Program-made: the position numbers and the translations under genes
Assembly: GCF_000512585.2 (NCBI RefSeq)
Contig: NC_089245.1
Location: 1,984,001 to 2,048,000, forward strand
Origin: Kwoniella bestiolae CBS 10118
Lineage: Eukaryota; Basidiomycota; Tremellomycetes; Tremellales; Cryptococcaceae
Reading direction: 5' to 3'
DNA: 64,000 nucleotides
In this document: one piece after another, positions 11,249 to 22,241 of the stretch
Numbering within the stretch: position 1 is the stretch's first letter
Layout: the number at the start of each line of letters is the position of its first letter
Notes under the pieces: generated by a model
Told to the model about the DNA's origin: nothing
Seen by the model: the letters and a program-made list of their open reading frames with translations, nothing else
Database searches by the model: none

Positions 11249-13267
11249 ATGGCAGCGCTTATGGCGGGTGCTAAAGGCAAGGGCAAAGCTGATGGAGGTG
11301 GGTCGACGAAAGTGTTGACGGAGGAGGAGATAAAGGCTTTGAATGAGAGAGAGGGGTTGCCTTGGTGAGTTGTGCTTTGGATTTTAGCTTTTAGTTTATT
11401 GAGGGGGATGTGGGGAGAGCTAGTATTGAATTTACGGGAGGTTATCGTATCCTTGGGCGATAGGGAAGGTCTTGTGGAATTGCATATCGCAGCTCGTGAT
11501 GATATGTGCATTTGACTGACGTTCAGTATCGATATAGGGTCGAAAAGTATAGACCTAACACTTTGGATGAGGTCGTCTCGCACCAGGATATAACCAGTAC
11601 GAGTGAGTAAACAACCGCGATGTAGCGTCCACCAGCATGATACAGGAGAAAGGAATCGTCTTGCTAACACTGCTGTGATAGTTGAAAAATTCATTGAAGC
11701 CGGTAGATTACCTCATTTACTGTTGTACGGACCACCTGGTGAGCTCCTACTTTATAATATTCAGATCCTCTTCACATGCCGTACGACAGTACAAAGCTAC
11801 CTTGAGCCAGCATTTTTTGGTTCTCCTAAGATCATCTGTTGAATCCATGACTAATTGATCATTTTCTCTTCTACTCTAATAGGTACCGGTAAAACATCCA
11901 CCGTCCTCGCTCTAGCAAGAAGGCTGTACGGCCCGCCATACAAGAAACATATCCTAGAACTAAACGCTTCAGATGATAGAGGTATAGATGTGGTGAGAGA
12001 GCAGATTAAGAATTTCGCAATGACAAAGGTGTTGTTCTCGTATGTCTCTGCCATTCTCCTGTCCTCTGCTCCATCACATCTTCTCAGCTCCTCCTATTCA
12101 GACAAAATTATCCTTGATCCGTCCCTTCTTTCAATACCGAATATCCTGGATGGGGCTGATGAGTTATACAGGAAAGGTTTCAAGTTGGTCATTCTGGATG
12201 AAGCGGATATGATGACTCAGGCTGCTCAGTCGGCTCTGAGAAGGGGTACGGGATTGTTTCTTCATCTGCGTTGCCATCTGCCTTCCATGCATCTATTCCG
12301 CGCTCTCCTGCCTTCTCCTGTCCTTCCCTACGCTCGCATGCGGCTTCATGTGGTACTCAAGGCTAATCCTCGACACTTTGCTCGCCGCAGTAATTGAAAC
12401 TCACACCAAGAATGTACGATTCTGCATCCTCTGCAATTACGTCAACAAAATTACGCCAGCCATCCAATCGCGTTGTACGAGGTTCAGATTCTCACCATTA
12501 CCTGAGAAGGAAGTTCAGAGGAAGGTCGACGAGGTAGTTGAGAAAGAGGGGTAAGTTAAGTTCCCATATCAGCTAAAACGCTCGTGTCCATCGCATCGTA
12601 TAGCTGACCTGACCTTGAATAGGGTCAATCTGACTGATGCTGGACGAGATGCGTTGCTCAAGCTGTCCCGGGGAGATATGAGGAGAGCGTTGAATGTGCT
12701 TCAGGTGAGCTGTCCAAGAGTTTAACAGGTGCAGTCTATAGCTTATAACCTATACGGTATTTAGGCATGCCACGCTGCATACGATGTTGTAGATGAAACG
12801 GCCGTATACAACTGTACTGGTAACCCACATCCGAAAGATATAGAAAGGGTAGTACAGAGTATGATGTCTGATGAGTTTGGTACGAGTTACTCATGTGAGT
12901 TTTGCTCTTGCACTGCCTCGGGTATTGTCGTGACGCTGATTGTCTTGTTCGTTTGGTCCGATAGTGATCACCTCGCTCAAAATGGAGAAAGGCCTGGCAT
13001 TGCAGGATCTCATTGCAGGAGCGTATGATTTCCTGGACACAGTGGAATTACCAAAGCAATCTAGGATATACTTGTTAGATCATCTGGGTAGTACAGAGTG
13101 AGTTGATCACCAACTTTCTGTTCTTGGGCAGGTGAAGATTGAGAACACTCACTAACTTGTTACAACGTAGACATCGATTATCAGTCGGCGGATCTGAGAA
13201 GATGCAATTGACAGCTTTGTTGGGCGCGTTCAAAATTGCCGTTGAGCTCTCTCAGAAGAAGATCTAG
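11249..13267 (+). CDS. RFC3: Replication factor C subunit 3 (human RFC5 type), clamp loader ATPase
   Basis: Ten exons (11249-11364, 11538-11602, 11682-11738, 11883-12039, 12172-12245, 12391-12550, 12623-12704, 12765-12894, 12965-13097, 13171-13267) encode 356 residues in continuous phase. RFC loads PCNA onto primer-template junctions in the nucleus. Visible AAA+ features are [14 protein letters not shown], Walker A GPPGTGKT (77-84), [15 protein letters not shown], Walker B VILDEAD (138-144), the SRC motif at 183-185 with trans-acting Arg, and [11 protein letters not shown]. These match yeast Rfc3/human RFC5. The start is uncertain. The first ATG of a natural N terminus is at 11184, but it is one nucleotide out of frame because of a C5 run at 11213-11217; the first in-frame ATG is at 11249. 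Core function is unaffected by this choice because the AAA+ domain begins later. Confidence 0.93.
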
Positions 13268-13692
13268 AGGTGTTTTCGGCGAGGGTTTAGGTGTCATGTA
13301 CAAGTGGATAGTATGTAAGATCATCGTTCATGCATATGTATAATTCCTTTTGTTCGGATCTACCAACTTTGTTCTCAGATAAGGGACAACCTGGTAATGG
13401 TGAAAGATGCAGAGTACGTACGAAGAAAAGTCGTCATTGTGGCGATTCGTTCCACGGCCAGACCTGAGGGAAGAGGGAAGAGGTCAACCTTGTTTGCGCA
13501 CAGCTTGATGAACTTTATCTTTGAATAAACATCATGGCAATTCCATCTTGCCGCTCAGCAGAAGGGGTGCAAAAGGGTATAAGATGGGGTACTTTCATCT
13601 CTTCTCTTCTCTTTCTTGTTCTTTATCTTTGTTCTGTACAAATTACAGACCTATAGCTTATAGATAATCGTAAGTTAACGAAAACACACAAA
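13268..13692. other. Intergenic region, RFC3 3' end and next promoter
   Basis: About 425 bp with no coding signal. The last 100 bp before 13693 contain a TCTCTTCTCTTCTCTTTC pyrimidine run that likely marks the leader of the following gene. Confidence 0.45.
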
Positions 13693-14214
13693 ATGATGAA
13701 AGCTCGCCCGGTGGTGGGGTACGATCGTACGTTCCTTGTGGTAAATGGAGAGGTAATATTGGAATCGTGGATTGAAGGTGGGGACGAATGGACTTTGAGG
13801 GAGTTGGGGATTGTGGAGATTCATGAGGAGGGGGAGGTGAGAGGGTGGGGCGGGGAGGAAGAGGAGGCGGAAAAGCTGGGCAGGGAGGTGTGGGCGAGAG
13901 AGCAAGATGGAAATGCAGAAGAGGGAGACGGAGGTGAGGCGGCACAGAGAAAATTCGATGTGTGGACGAGGGACGACGTGGAGGCGGAAGAAGAAGATGT
14001 GAATGAAGACGAGGACGAAGAAGAACGAAACACCGTTCCAGTCAAAACCAACTTGGTCGACTCCCTCTTCGGCAAACTAAACGACGACTCGGATTCGGAC
14101 TCGGAGACGGAAGGGATACGATCATCGAGCTTTGCGGAAACCGACCAAGACGAAGAGGAAGAGGAACATGATTTGTCCACGGATTCTGTCGAATCACAAA
14201 ATGAAGATCAAGAC

Positions 14215-14248
<34 letters not shown>

Positions 14249-14721
14249 TAAAATCTTGTTTACGATACAAAGTTTTCGAACGATATAGACACGATGAATC
14301 GGATGAAGATGAGGGGTCCGACACAGAAGAAATAACCATCTCAGCTGCCCAGAGCGATGACATGGCGTCTTTACCTATCTCTCCATGGTTCGTCGATCCC
14401 CCTCTCAAAACAACCACAATCTCCGATTCCTCCCTCAAATCAAGGCTCGAAGATACACCAGAAGACGATAAATCGACCTCAATTTCACCTTTATTCGCCA
14501 CCACCCCTCTGTCACTTTCAAGGACCATCACCAGCACAACGACAAAGTCGTATCTCGAGAAGGAGGCTCAAATGAGAGAGAAAGAAGAGCAGGAAACTCG
14601 CCAATTGTATCACGACCTCTATCCACCCATCTACCAGATCGATAAACCCATCCCATTGCGAGATCCGTGGAAGTTGAGAACCCCCGTTAAGAATTATTTT
14701 TATAATTACTCCATGTGCTAG
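13693..14721 (+). CDS. Acidic, poly-histidine protein of unknown function
   Basis: A single uninterrupted frame of 342 residues in a neighbourhood where other genes have introns. The N terminus (about 1-45: GYDRTFLVVNGEVILESWIE) looks folded. The rest is strongly acidic, with Glu/Asp runs and Ser-Asp repeats that are candidate casein kinase 2 sites, a run of ten His at 14218-14247, and a basic C-terminal block ending DPWKLRTPVKNYFYNYSMC. No catalytic motif is visible. Composition suggests a nuclear or nucleolar, or metal-binding, scaffold-type protein, which is inference only. Two start codons lie in tandem at 13693 and 13696. Confidence 0.62.
14218..14247 (+). repeat. (CAT)10 repeat coding for ten histidines
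   Basis: Ten consecutive CAT codons inside the acidic protein gene. The uniform codon use indicates a young trinucleotide expansion. Confidence 0.9.
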
Positions 14722-14971
14722 ATTAGCTTCTACGTTGAATTTGATCTCATCATCATCTCAAAAGATGGACCACTTTATATCTGAATACCTTGTACCCGTT
14801 AGAGAGAGATAAAAGGAATTTTATGGTTTGTCTTTGTGATATCGTTGAATATTTAAATTGTCCGTTGATGCATGATTTTGGGCTATGGTAATTACACAAA
14901 TAATACTTACAGATCAAATGAAACTCACGAAAGCATATCTGCGCGAGAAGAAAGCGATACCCATACTGTAT

Positions 14972-17900
14972 TTAGAAATCATCATCATCCCCCGCCACCT
15001 CAGCCAACGCAAAACTACTCTCCTCCCTCAACATCTTCCCTCCCCACCCTCCTATACCCAGCCCTTTACCTCCCTTCCCTTTACCTGAGACAGTGAGTGT
15101 CCCGAACTTATCATTGAAATTCATCAGATCCATCTGCGAGAACGTAGCTCTCATCTTGGATGCACTAAGTGTCAGAGTGGATTTCCCACCTGATGTGGGG
15201 AGGGAAGGGGAAAAGTCGTCGGAGACGACCAAGGTGGGTAATTCCCTCTCTGGGGTTGGTTCGCGATCGTCCTCCAAGATGGGTGGGAGAGCATCGGGGT
15301 CAGAGGGTGATAAGGCGAGGTTTATAAATTCTATTATTTGGTGGACTTTGGATTCGGCCTCGAGGCATCTCTGTATGATAGTAATCAACATTAGCATAGA
15401 GACTCTGGTACTCAGACCTTTCCAATGAGGGTGTAGGTCGTATTGGTGTGGACAAAGTATTGTCTAACTCACCGCCTCCAATGCCTTATTCTCCTGAGTG
15501 ATAAACCTGACATTCTCATCCAGCCTATTCGCCCAAATCTTCTTACTGTCCAACTGATTTTCGAGCGTTTTCATCTTATCTGCGAATTCCTTTTCGACAT
15601 CCGCACGGACTTTCCTAGATGGTTCGAGCAGGTGTCGTTCGTAGTCATCTAGAGCAATGCAGATATCATGAGCCTAGATCCCAGTCCAGACTATCAAAAC
15701 GGTCAATGACACTTACCCGCTATCAACCTCAACTCGGCCACTTCATTCCTCAATCCCACAATCTCTTTGTTCGGTTCCACAGGTCTAGTAGCCAATTCAG
15801 CCTTCAACCTTGCTACTTCATCTTCCAGCTCAGCTCGATGGAGCTGTTCAGCATGTAGTTCCTCCAAGAGCTCGGCTGAGGGTCGGTCGTATTCTAATTT
15901 AGGGTACTTCATCTTGGCTGGACTTGGAGGAATCATCTGTATGCGTTTGTTGGTATTTAGCTCATCTGCAATATCAGGCGCAGACCAGGGAGAGAATACG
16001 GTTATATCGAGATACTCACCGCAGTGTTGTCCTCTGGGTTTGGTGAATTGACATTAACAGAAGTCAAGATCATACTCTTCAATTCGTTCAGCCTCTTCTC
16101 CATGGCGTCGTTCTTCTCGCGCTATCATGGTAAAAAGTAGTCAGCATAAGAAAACTTCTCCACAATACGAGGATGTTGCAGTTCACCAAGCAAGGTGTCA
16201 GAATGCAGGGTTTGGCTCACCTCATTCTTGTTGCCTCCATGAATCTCCTTCTCCCTTAATTGAGCCCGCAACTCGGCGATCTCATTCTGGTATTGCTGGA
16301 TCAATGCTTGAGGATCAACCACCTCCTTCTTTTGCGCCTTCAGAACCACCCTCTTCAGGCCTTGAGCAAAAGCGAGGGTCGAGATGGATTCTGCCAAATT
16401 GAGCGAAGACGGAGAGACGGTACAGATCACTGAAATGAGGGCATCACCGGAGAGGGAATTTTGCAATAGTCGAGTACTGCGGTGGTGTCAGCTGGTATGC
16501 TCGAGAAGCTTTATCGGTGATAGGCCAGCTTACAGTTTACTATCTCGATACGGAACATGGGTGACATTCCTCTTAGAAGCCAAATCCGCAAGTTTGGAAA
16601 TGACCAATTTGAGGGTCAACAATCTATACATCAGAGGGTTAGCCTACTTCGCTTTGACTTTCAAGAATACAGCAAAGCTCACGATTGGTTGATATGTTTT
16701 CCTTCGGCATTTCGCTCTTTCGAGGAAGTGTGTTTCTCAGAACCTGCCAAATCTGTTCATAAAAGTCATGATCAGTTGATGTGAGATCAACGATATGTGA
16801 TCGCAGTTGACATACCGATGATGGACAAGGTACTAATCCTAGTCATCTTCTCACCGGCGGCCTTGAGTCGTCCACCTGGTGTTCTAGCTCCTATCGGAGC
16901 TTCCTCAATCGCTGAGTTCCTAGATCGAGACTCGATAGTCTACCATCGGCCGCAATCAGCTTCTACCTCTTCGATGTATAACACGATCTACTTAGCTGAA
17001 CGTGACTGACGATTCTGAACACACAATGCGATCTCGAACTCCTTGCATTCCAATCTGTCGCACCGACTTTTCTCCTATCTTCACCGGATCTCAAAAGCTT
17101 CTTCACGTCCGATTCCGATCTTACACCAACTTCCGTCAAACCATTGATGACTACACCCTTCTTGCCTTCACTCAAGTGCAATTCCGCTCCCACCGTTGGT
17201 GAAAGTAGATCAATGATGGTCTCGTTGTACAGCTCGAGATATGAAGCTCGAAGTAAGAACTCTCGGTCGGGGGTGGAACGAATCTGTGAGAACAGGTCGG
17301 ATATTGATAATGGGATGATACCTGGTTCCATCGTTGATCCTGACAGTGTATGGGTTTTACCTGAGGCTGTTTGGCCGTAGGCGAATATTACGGCGTTGTA
17401 TCCTTCCATTGCGGCTGGGTCGATCATGTATGTCAGTGAGAGAATCAAGTTGAAGAAGGAATACGAGTGTACGACTTACACCGGACATGTCGACGAGCAG
17501 ATGTACCGTATACCCTGCCATTATCGGAATGAGGTGGGAGGATACGATCTATGATTTCAAGTGAGCATAAGTCATGCTGGCTCATATGGACCGTAGAAAG
17601 ACGTGTGCACCAACTCACCAAATATCCAATCCCTATCCTCCCTTGTACCTTCAGTCCCCTTAGCCAACTTAAGCAAATGCTGATCATGTTCAGGCATCGT
17701 CCAAACACATCCAGCATCTGAACGAAGCTCTACAGGGTTCGGTGGTCGCACCCTATCGTTCATTTCAGCTCAATCTGATACCTCTGGTCTCACAATTAAG
17801 CAGATGGACCGCCCAGACACTCACCTAACAGACACCAGCACCGCTTCCGTCTCAGCCAGCTCATTATCATACTCCTCAAAATCCACCATACCGCCTTCGA

Positions 17901-18294
17901 CAGGGTGAGTATCAGCCGACATCCACCCTTCATCCGCCAACGTAGGTTCATAGTTGGGTGTATTTGACCTGTTGACCAGTCTGACCGAAGGGGTAGATAA
18001 GAGATCATTAGCTCGATGAGGGGTTTGAGCCCGCGCACCGATGGGTTTGACCAATAACCTCGATTTCGCTTCTGGAGTAGTAGCAGATTTGATCTTCAGC
18101 CTTGTCGATCCGCTTGCACCTTCCTTGGGCGATAGAACCTGAGAGAGCGGTTCGGGATGATGAGGGGTATTGCCATTATGGGATGTGGTAAGGGGAGGGG
18201 ATTTCATGTGAGAGGGTGTCTTGGGGGCGAATCGGGATGATATTTTTGGTGTTTGGTGAGGTGGGGGCATACGTGCCCTTGCGTGAGCGTCCAT
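14972..18294 (-). CDS. Kinesin-7-like motor protein (CENP-E/Kip2 type)
   Basis: Twelve exons (17825-18294, 17619-17752, 17480-17548, 17011-17414, 16816-16939, 16683-16752, 16534-16623, 16221-16476, 16020-16121, 15717-15936, 15473-15648, 14972-15370) give 837 residues. A disordered, basic, Ser/Pro-rich head of about 150 residues precedes the motor, as in Kip2. Motor motifs are VSVRVRPP, FAYGQTASGKTHTLSG with P-loop at 238-245, NARSSRSHCVFRITIES (switch I), DLAGSEKHTS (401-406 core, switch II) and HVPYRDSKLTRLLQNSL. A coiled coil follows (LIQQYQNEIAELRAQLREK and later Leu-heptad stretches). AYGQTASGKT with NxRSSRSH favours kinesin-7, a plus-end-directed motor. One donor, before exon 5, is gtcagt instead of gtgagt or gtaagt, but is needed to keep frame. 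The CLIP-170 gene lies 4 kb downstream. Confidence 0.9.
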
Positions 18295-18642
18295 TGTGGA
18301 TGCTGAGGAATGGATGTGTGAGGTGTAACGAGTAGTCGAAGTATGGATATGTAGTATGAGATAGGAATGTAACGTATGTAGGAATGAGGTTGAATTGACT
18401 GTTGTTTGTGTTTTGTTGACTTTGCCTGAAACAAAGCAGTCGCCAGATCTTATATCATGGGGAATGTTACGTAATAGAAAGTGATGTAACGTTCCGACGG
18501 GATTGAAACTTGATCGGATGATGGATTGATGGAATTCTCGGCTTCGTGTTTTTGTTTTTTCAAGGTGGGATCCATCTCATGAGTGCATAAGATATCTTAC
18601 AGTGTAGTAGCAAAACCATATCGCACCATCAGAATAGGCATC

Positions 18643-19267
18643 ATGGACTTGTCATATAATCTAGTAGCATCAAGTGAGTCGTATCCTCAAGTCCACGGCT
18701 GAGACGTCGGCTGATAATCGGGTTAGAATGTGCCGAGCAGATGGCCAAATATCAAGACGTGAGCTCCTTGTCCTCCACAGATGTATCACCTGAAATCGAA
18801 ACACCACAGCTGACGCAGGTAAGACATAGTGTGTCTTGAAGAACCAAGCTGGAGATTGGAACACGATATGTAGACCCGAGGGAAAAGCTCTAGCTGCATG
18901 TGCGGATGCAAGGTGGGTACTCGATATGCTTACTATCCTTCGATCATCCGGATCATGTCAATCTCGCCTTGACGTATCAGTTCAAGCAGATCGGCAGCTG
19001 CTTCTCAGTTCCACATTGTTCTATCGTTTGAACAGTGCTGATAATGCGTATCTCCTTGATATTAGCGTCCCCCACCTCGCTGAGCTGAAAAACTCATGCT
19101 CCCAACAGATATTCACCTACAGGCAGTGCTTGGATAAACACGCATCTCAAGCTGATGAGGTGATAGGTGAGAAATGCGGTGGATTGATGAAAGACTTGTG
19201 GGAGTGCAGTGAGAGAACAATGAAGAGTATAGAAGAGAGGGAGCAGGCGAATAAGAAGCTGGTTTAG
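18643..19267 (+). CDS. Twin CX9C mitochondrial intermembrane-space protein (CHCHD5/Mix14-like)
   Basis: Four exons (18643-18673, 18727-18758, 18830-18912, 19066-19267) encode 115 residues. Four CX9C motifs are seen: CAEQMAKYQDC, CRPEGKALAAC, CSQQIFTYRQC and CGGLMKDLWEC. They form two CHCH hairpins. Such proteins are imported into the mitochondrial intermembrane space and oxidised by the Mia40 relay. The arrangement, with two CHCH units joined by SVPHLAELKNS, fits CHCHD5 and yeast Mix14 better than NDUFA8, which is larger. The precise role of that family is not well defined. A charged helix ends the protein. There is no presequence, as expected for Mia40 substrates. Confidence 0.82.
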
Positions 19268-20007
19268 AAATGGCCCGCTCATTCGATCGTGGTACGTGAG
19301 TCGCCGGGGGATGGTGTATCAATTGATCTATAATAGCATCGTACCCTCATTCAACCAAGATGTATCACTTATCATCCCATCTATCCTTCACATCTGGAGT
19401 CTCCGTACCTCATCATAACATTTGTCCCCATCGGACGACAACATAAGAAGAAAAACAGATCGCACTCGGTCATCCCACGTTGAGCACATCTACTCGGCTA
19501 TCCCTGTTCTATTCAAGAGACCATTCTTCCGCCCGTCCGGTATCAACGAATCTTGATCTCGGATCTTATTGTCAATCAACAAGAAAGGATCTCTGTGATC
19601 GCGTACTAAAGGGAAGCGAAGTCATCAATGACGATGATATTTTGAAAGATTGATACGATGAGGGTTCTTCCCTCTCTGCCTCTCCTATACCAAAAAAGCT
19701 CTCTTGTACTGACCACTGCAAGTCGCTCATCCGTGCGCTCATGCGACACAGCTCCTTCTTCCGAGCTGATCGAGATGATCACTCCATCGTTGCAAACGTC
19801 GCCATCCACCCACCCTACAGACGGAATAACCGGTCCAACTTTCCAACAAATACATCCTTTGATACGTTTCTTCCACATGAAGGCATAGGTCCTTTGATGT
19901 GATGGTAAATCAGAATGCTCTGATACATTCATGGATATGTAACCGGCTGACCGGAATTACTTTGTTGTTTGCCACTCATACCCAAGTCGATGTGAGACTT
20001 TAGAAAT
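19268..20007. other. Intergenic region, no gene seen
   Basis: About 740 bp. A minus-strand open frame of about 108 codons at 19606-19932 exists but has no domain, no low-complexity bias typical of the local genes and no splice context, so it is not called. Confidence 0.5.
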
Positions 20008-20898
20008 ATGTTATCCCCTTCATCAACCATCACAAACACCTCACCACCTCGCCCTCACCTCGCCCAACATCGAAGACACTCAACCTCCTCAACTACGAGC
20101 AAACCAAATGCGCAAGAAAGACTATCAAAACTATTATCCACGATCTCATCTGTCCTCCTGGCATACTCCAAGTCCCCCAACGCTTCGCCAAGATATGTGA
20201 ACTCCCTCATCGAGTTTCATAAGAGGGCAGCATCGCTCTGTCCTGATGGAAAGGGTGTACCGCAATTACCTACCCCACCTTCCAGTACCCCTCATCTGGG
20301 TGTCGGTAGGGTAGGTACGAATAATGGTGCAAATGTATCCTTTTCAGCAATGCTCTTGCAGTCCCATCCGCCCTATACCCACAAGAGGCAACACAGGCGA
20401 GGGGAGGTAAGGAGGAAGAGCTTGAGCGATCAGGTGACTTTGAAAGATATCCATGAACATGATCATGATCATCCTATTCGTCACCTCCCTCCCATAAACA
20501 AGCATATCCCCGAAGGCCCCGCAGGCCCCGAGGAGAGAGATGGAAATGTCAGGTCCCTAGAAGAGAGAATATCCAAACTAGAAAAAGATTGGTGGACAAG
20601 CGAAATAGTAGCAGCATGGTATGGACCAACCGCCAATCCAGACCTCTCAAGGAAATTATCCGATTCATCATCCAAACTCCCCTCGCCGCCTATAACGAGG
20701 AGACAGAGCCATAATACTACAGCCGATGATTCGCCGTTCCTCGAAGGTGAGGGTACAGCTCGTAATGATGCGGAGGCGCAGAGACGCAAGTCTAGCTTTA
20801 CGCTGCTTAGTGAGTATAGGAAGAAGAAGCAGAGAGATGAGTGGTTGGAACCGGTTTTGAGGAGGGATGCGAGCGTTGTGGGGCTGCATGATGAGTGA
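20008..20898 (+). CDS. Basic/Ser-rich protein of unknown function
   Basis: A single-exon frame of 296 residues. A Ser/Thr/Pro/His-rich start is followed by a helical segment at about 35-75 (QERLSKLLSTISSVLLAYSK, then SPRYVNSLIEFHKRAASLCP), a His/Asp cluster (HEHDHDHP), a short coiled region (RSLEERISKLEKDWW) and a charged end (SEYRKKKQRDEWLEPVLRRD). RRKSLS, RRQS and RRKSS look like basophilic (PKA-type) kinase sites. The helical start is vaguely like a microtubule-interacting or adaptor helix bundle, but no family is recognised. Codon-level continuity and composition support it as real. Confidence 0.6.
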   Translation: MLSPSSTITNTSPPRPHLAQHRRHSTSSTTSKPNAQERLSKLLSTISSVLLAYSKSPNASPRYVNSLIEFHKRAASLCPDGKGVPQLPTPPSSTPHLGVGRVGTNNGANVSFSAMLLQSHPPYTHKRQHRRGEVRRKSLSDQVTLKDIHEHDHDHPIRHLPPINKHIPEGPAGPEERDGNVRSLEERISKLEKDWWTSEIVAAWYGPTANPDLSRKLSDSSSKLPSPPITRRQSHNTTADDSPFLEGEGTARNDAEAQRRKSSFTLLSEYRKKKQRDEWLEPVLRRDASVVGLHDE

Positions 20899-21456
20899 CC
20901 TACTCATGAATGAGAGACTGTGCTGCGAGTGTGAATATTTCTCAGAATAAACCTTTTTTTTTGTCTTGTAGCCCTTTGACGTTCTGTCTTTGCGCGTAGT
21001 GGATATCTGTATATAGGGCTGATACTAATTACAAGTGTATCCTTGGCTTCGCTCGTCATATGTAAGTTATTTCCCTCAGCCTTTGATCAAAATTCGTAGA
21101 CTACAAGTTTGTTGCTGTAACTACCCCTCAAGGTAAATAGTCGTATTATATGAATCAGTCTTTTGTCTCGGAGTTCCGATGTTCCACAGTTCTCAATGAT
21201 AGTTAGAACAGATCATCAGTAGCTATCATCGTGACTTCTTCCGGAAATACTGATGCTGTCTATTGCATAGAGATTATATCAGGTCAATCAAACGTCAATC
21301 GATTCATGCTATACAAGCCAATACAAAGGTATATACGTTCCAGTCAACACCATCAATTCTTCTCTTGATCTCGTCCCCCTAGTCTCCTTTGTTCGTGTCT
21401 AAACACTACTTATCAGCCAGACCCCTTCCTTCGGATATTCACAATACTTACCTCGC
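20899..21456. other. Convergent intergenic region
   Basis: About 560 bp between two convergent genes. It is AT-rich with T-runs near 20950 and should contain both 3' UTRs and terminators. No coding signal. Confidence 0.45.
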
Positions 21457-21804
21457 TTAGCCTTTGGTAGAAGTGGCGACCATTCCCTCAACGATCATTC
21501 TCCCCTTCTCCTCCTCACCCATACTTTTCCCCTTCATCTTCTCGGCCGCCTCGATCTTCTTGGCCAACCGCCTCTCCCTGACTTCCTGCATGATATCTTC
21601 AAAGACCATCTGACCGGAATGACATCCGCCAGACAACGAGGGATGCTGAGAAGTGGTGGCGTAATTTGGATAAAGAGAATATTTGAAGTCGTTCATCATT
21701 CGTTCGTCCCTTAGGATATTCGTGAGTTCTTTTGAAGGGAGGGAGGCGAGATATTCTACGAGGTTGGGGATCTCGGATAGGGTCTTGTAGGTTGTAGAGG
21801 TCAT
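21457..21804 (-). CDS. Small helical protein of unknown function (115 aa)
   Basis: One open frame, 115 residues. The N-terminal half (TLSEIPNLVEYLASLPSK, ELTNILRDERMMNDFKYSL) is amphipathic and resembles the beginning of a Vps37 Mod(r) domain, where an Leu-rich helix precedes a Leu-x-Asp-Glu block, but the rest of that domain is absent. A basic helix with MQEVRERRLAKKIEAAEKMK follows. A gtaagt donor lies just after the stop codon, so a 3' UTR intron is possible. The alternative is a truncated or lineage-specific protein. Moderate confidence that it is coding. Confidence 0.55.
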   Translation of the reverse strand: MTSTTYKTLSEIPNLVEYLASLPSKELTNILRDERMMNDFKYSLYPNYATTSQHPSLSGGCHSGQMVFEDIMQEVRERRLAKKIEAAEKMKGKSMGEEEKGRMIVEGMVATSTKG

Positions 21805-22241
21805 TCTGTTTGGTTCTGTGGTTTGTTTCGAGATTCGGTATCGCTTTGATGTTGTTGGTGATTAGATGAAGGAGGAATGAAGAAGAGAAAACGGATCAGT
21901 GGCAAGATGCAAGATTGAGCATCTTTTATCGACATCCGCTGCACTGGACTGTTTCCACTCGGGCCAAGGGGGAGTCCATAGGTACAAGGTCCCTAGAGAG
22001 ATCCATGATATTTTCGAAATATATAGTTCAAGCGAGGCGTAATCTGCCACATGCGGTTTGGGGAGTGTTTACGTAAGGATACATGGATGGTGTCCACGCG
22101 ATCAGACGTTAGACGCGCACAGTGTCAACAACATCATCAAACAAAAATCAACATCAGTCATCCATCGTTCTTCACCTTATCTGCAACGACCATAGCATCG
22201 ACCAACGTAACATCAGCGAATAGACGAGGCTACCACCCGGC
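21805..22241. promoter_or_regulatory. Divergent promoter region upstream of the CLIP-170 gene
   Basis: About 437 bp between divergent genes. No strong TATA box. The part next to 22242 is A/C-rich (caacaacatcatcaaacaaaaatcaacatcag), typical of an unstructured 5' UTR. Confidence 0.4.
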
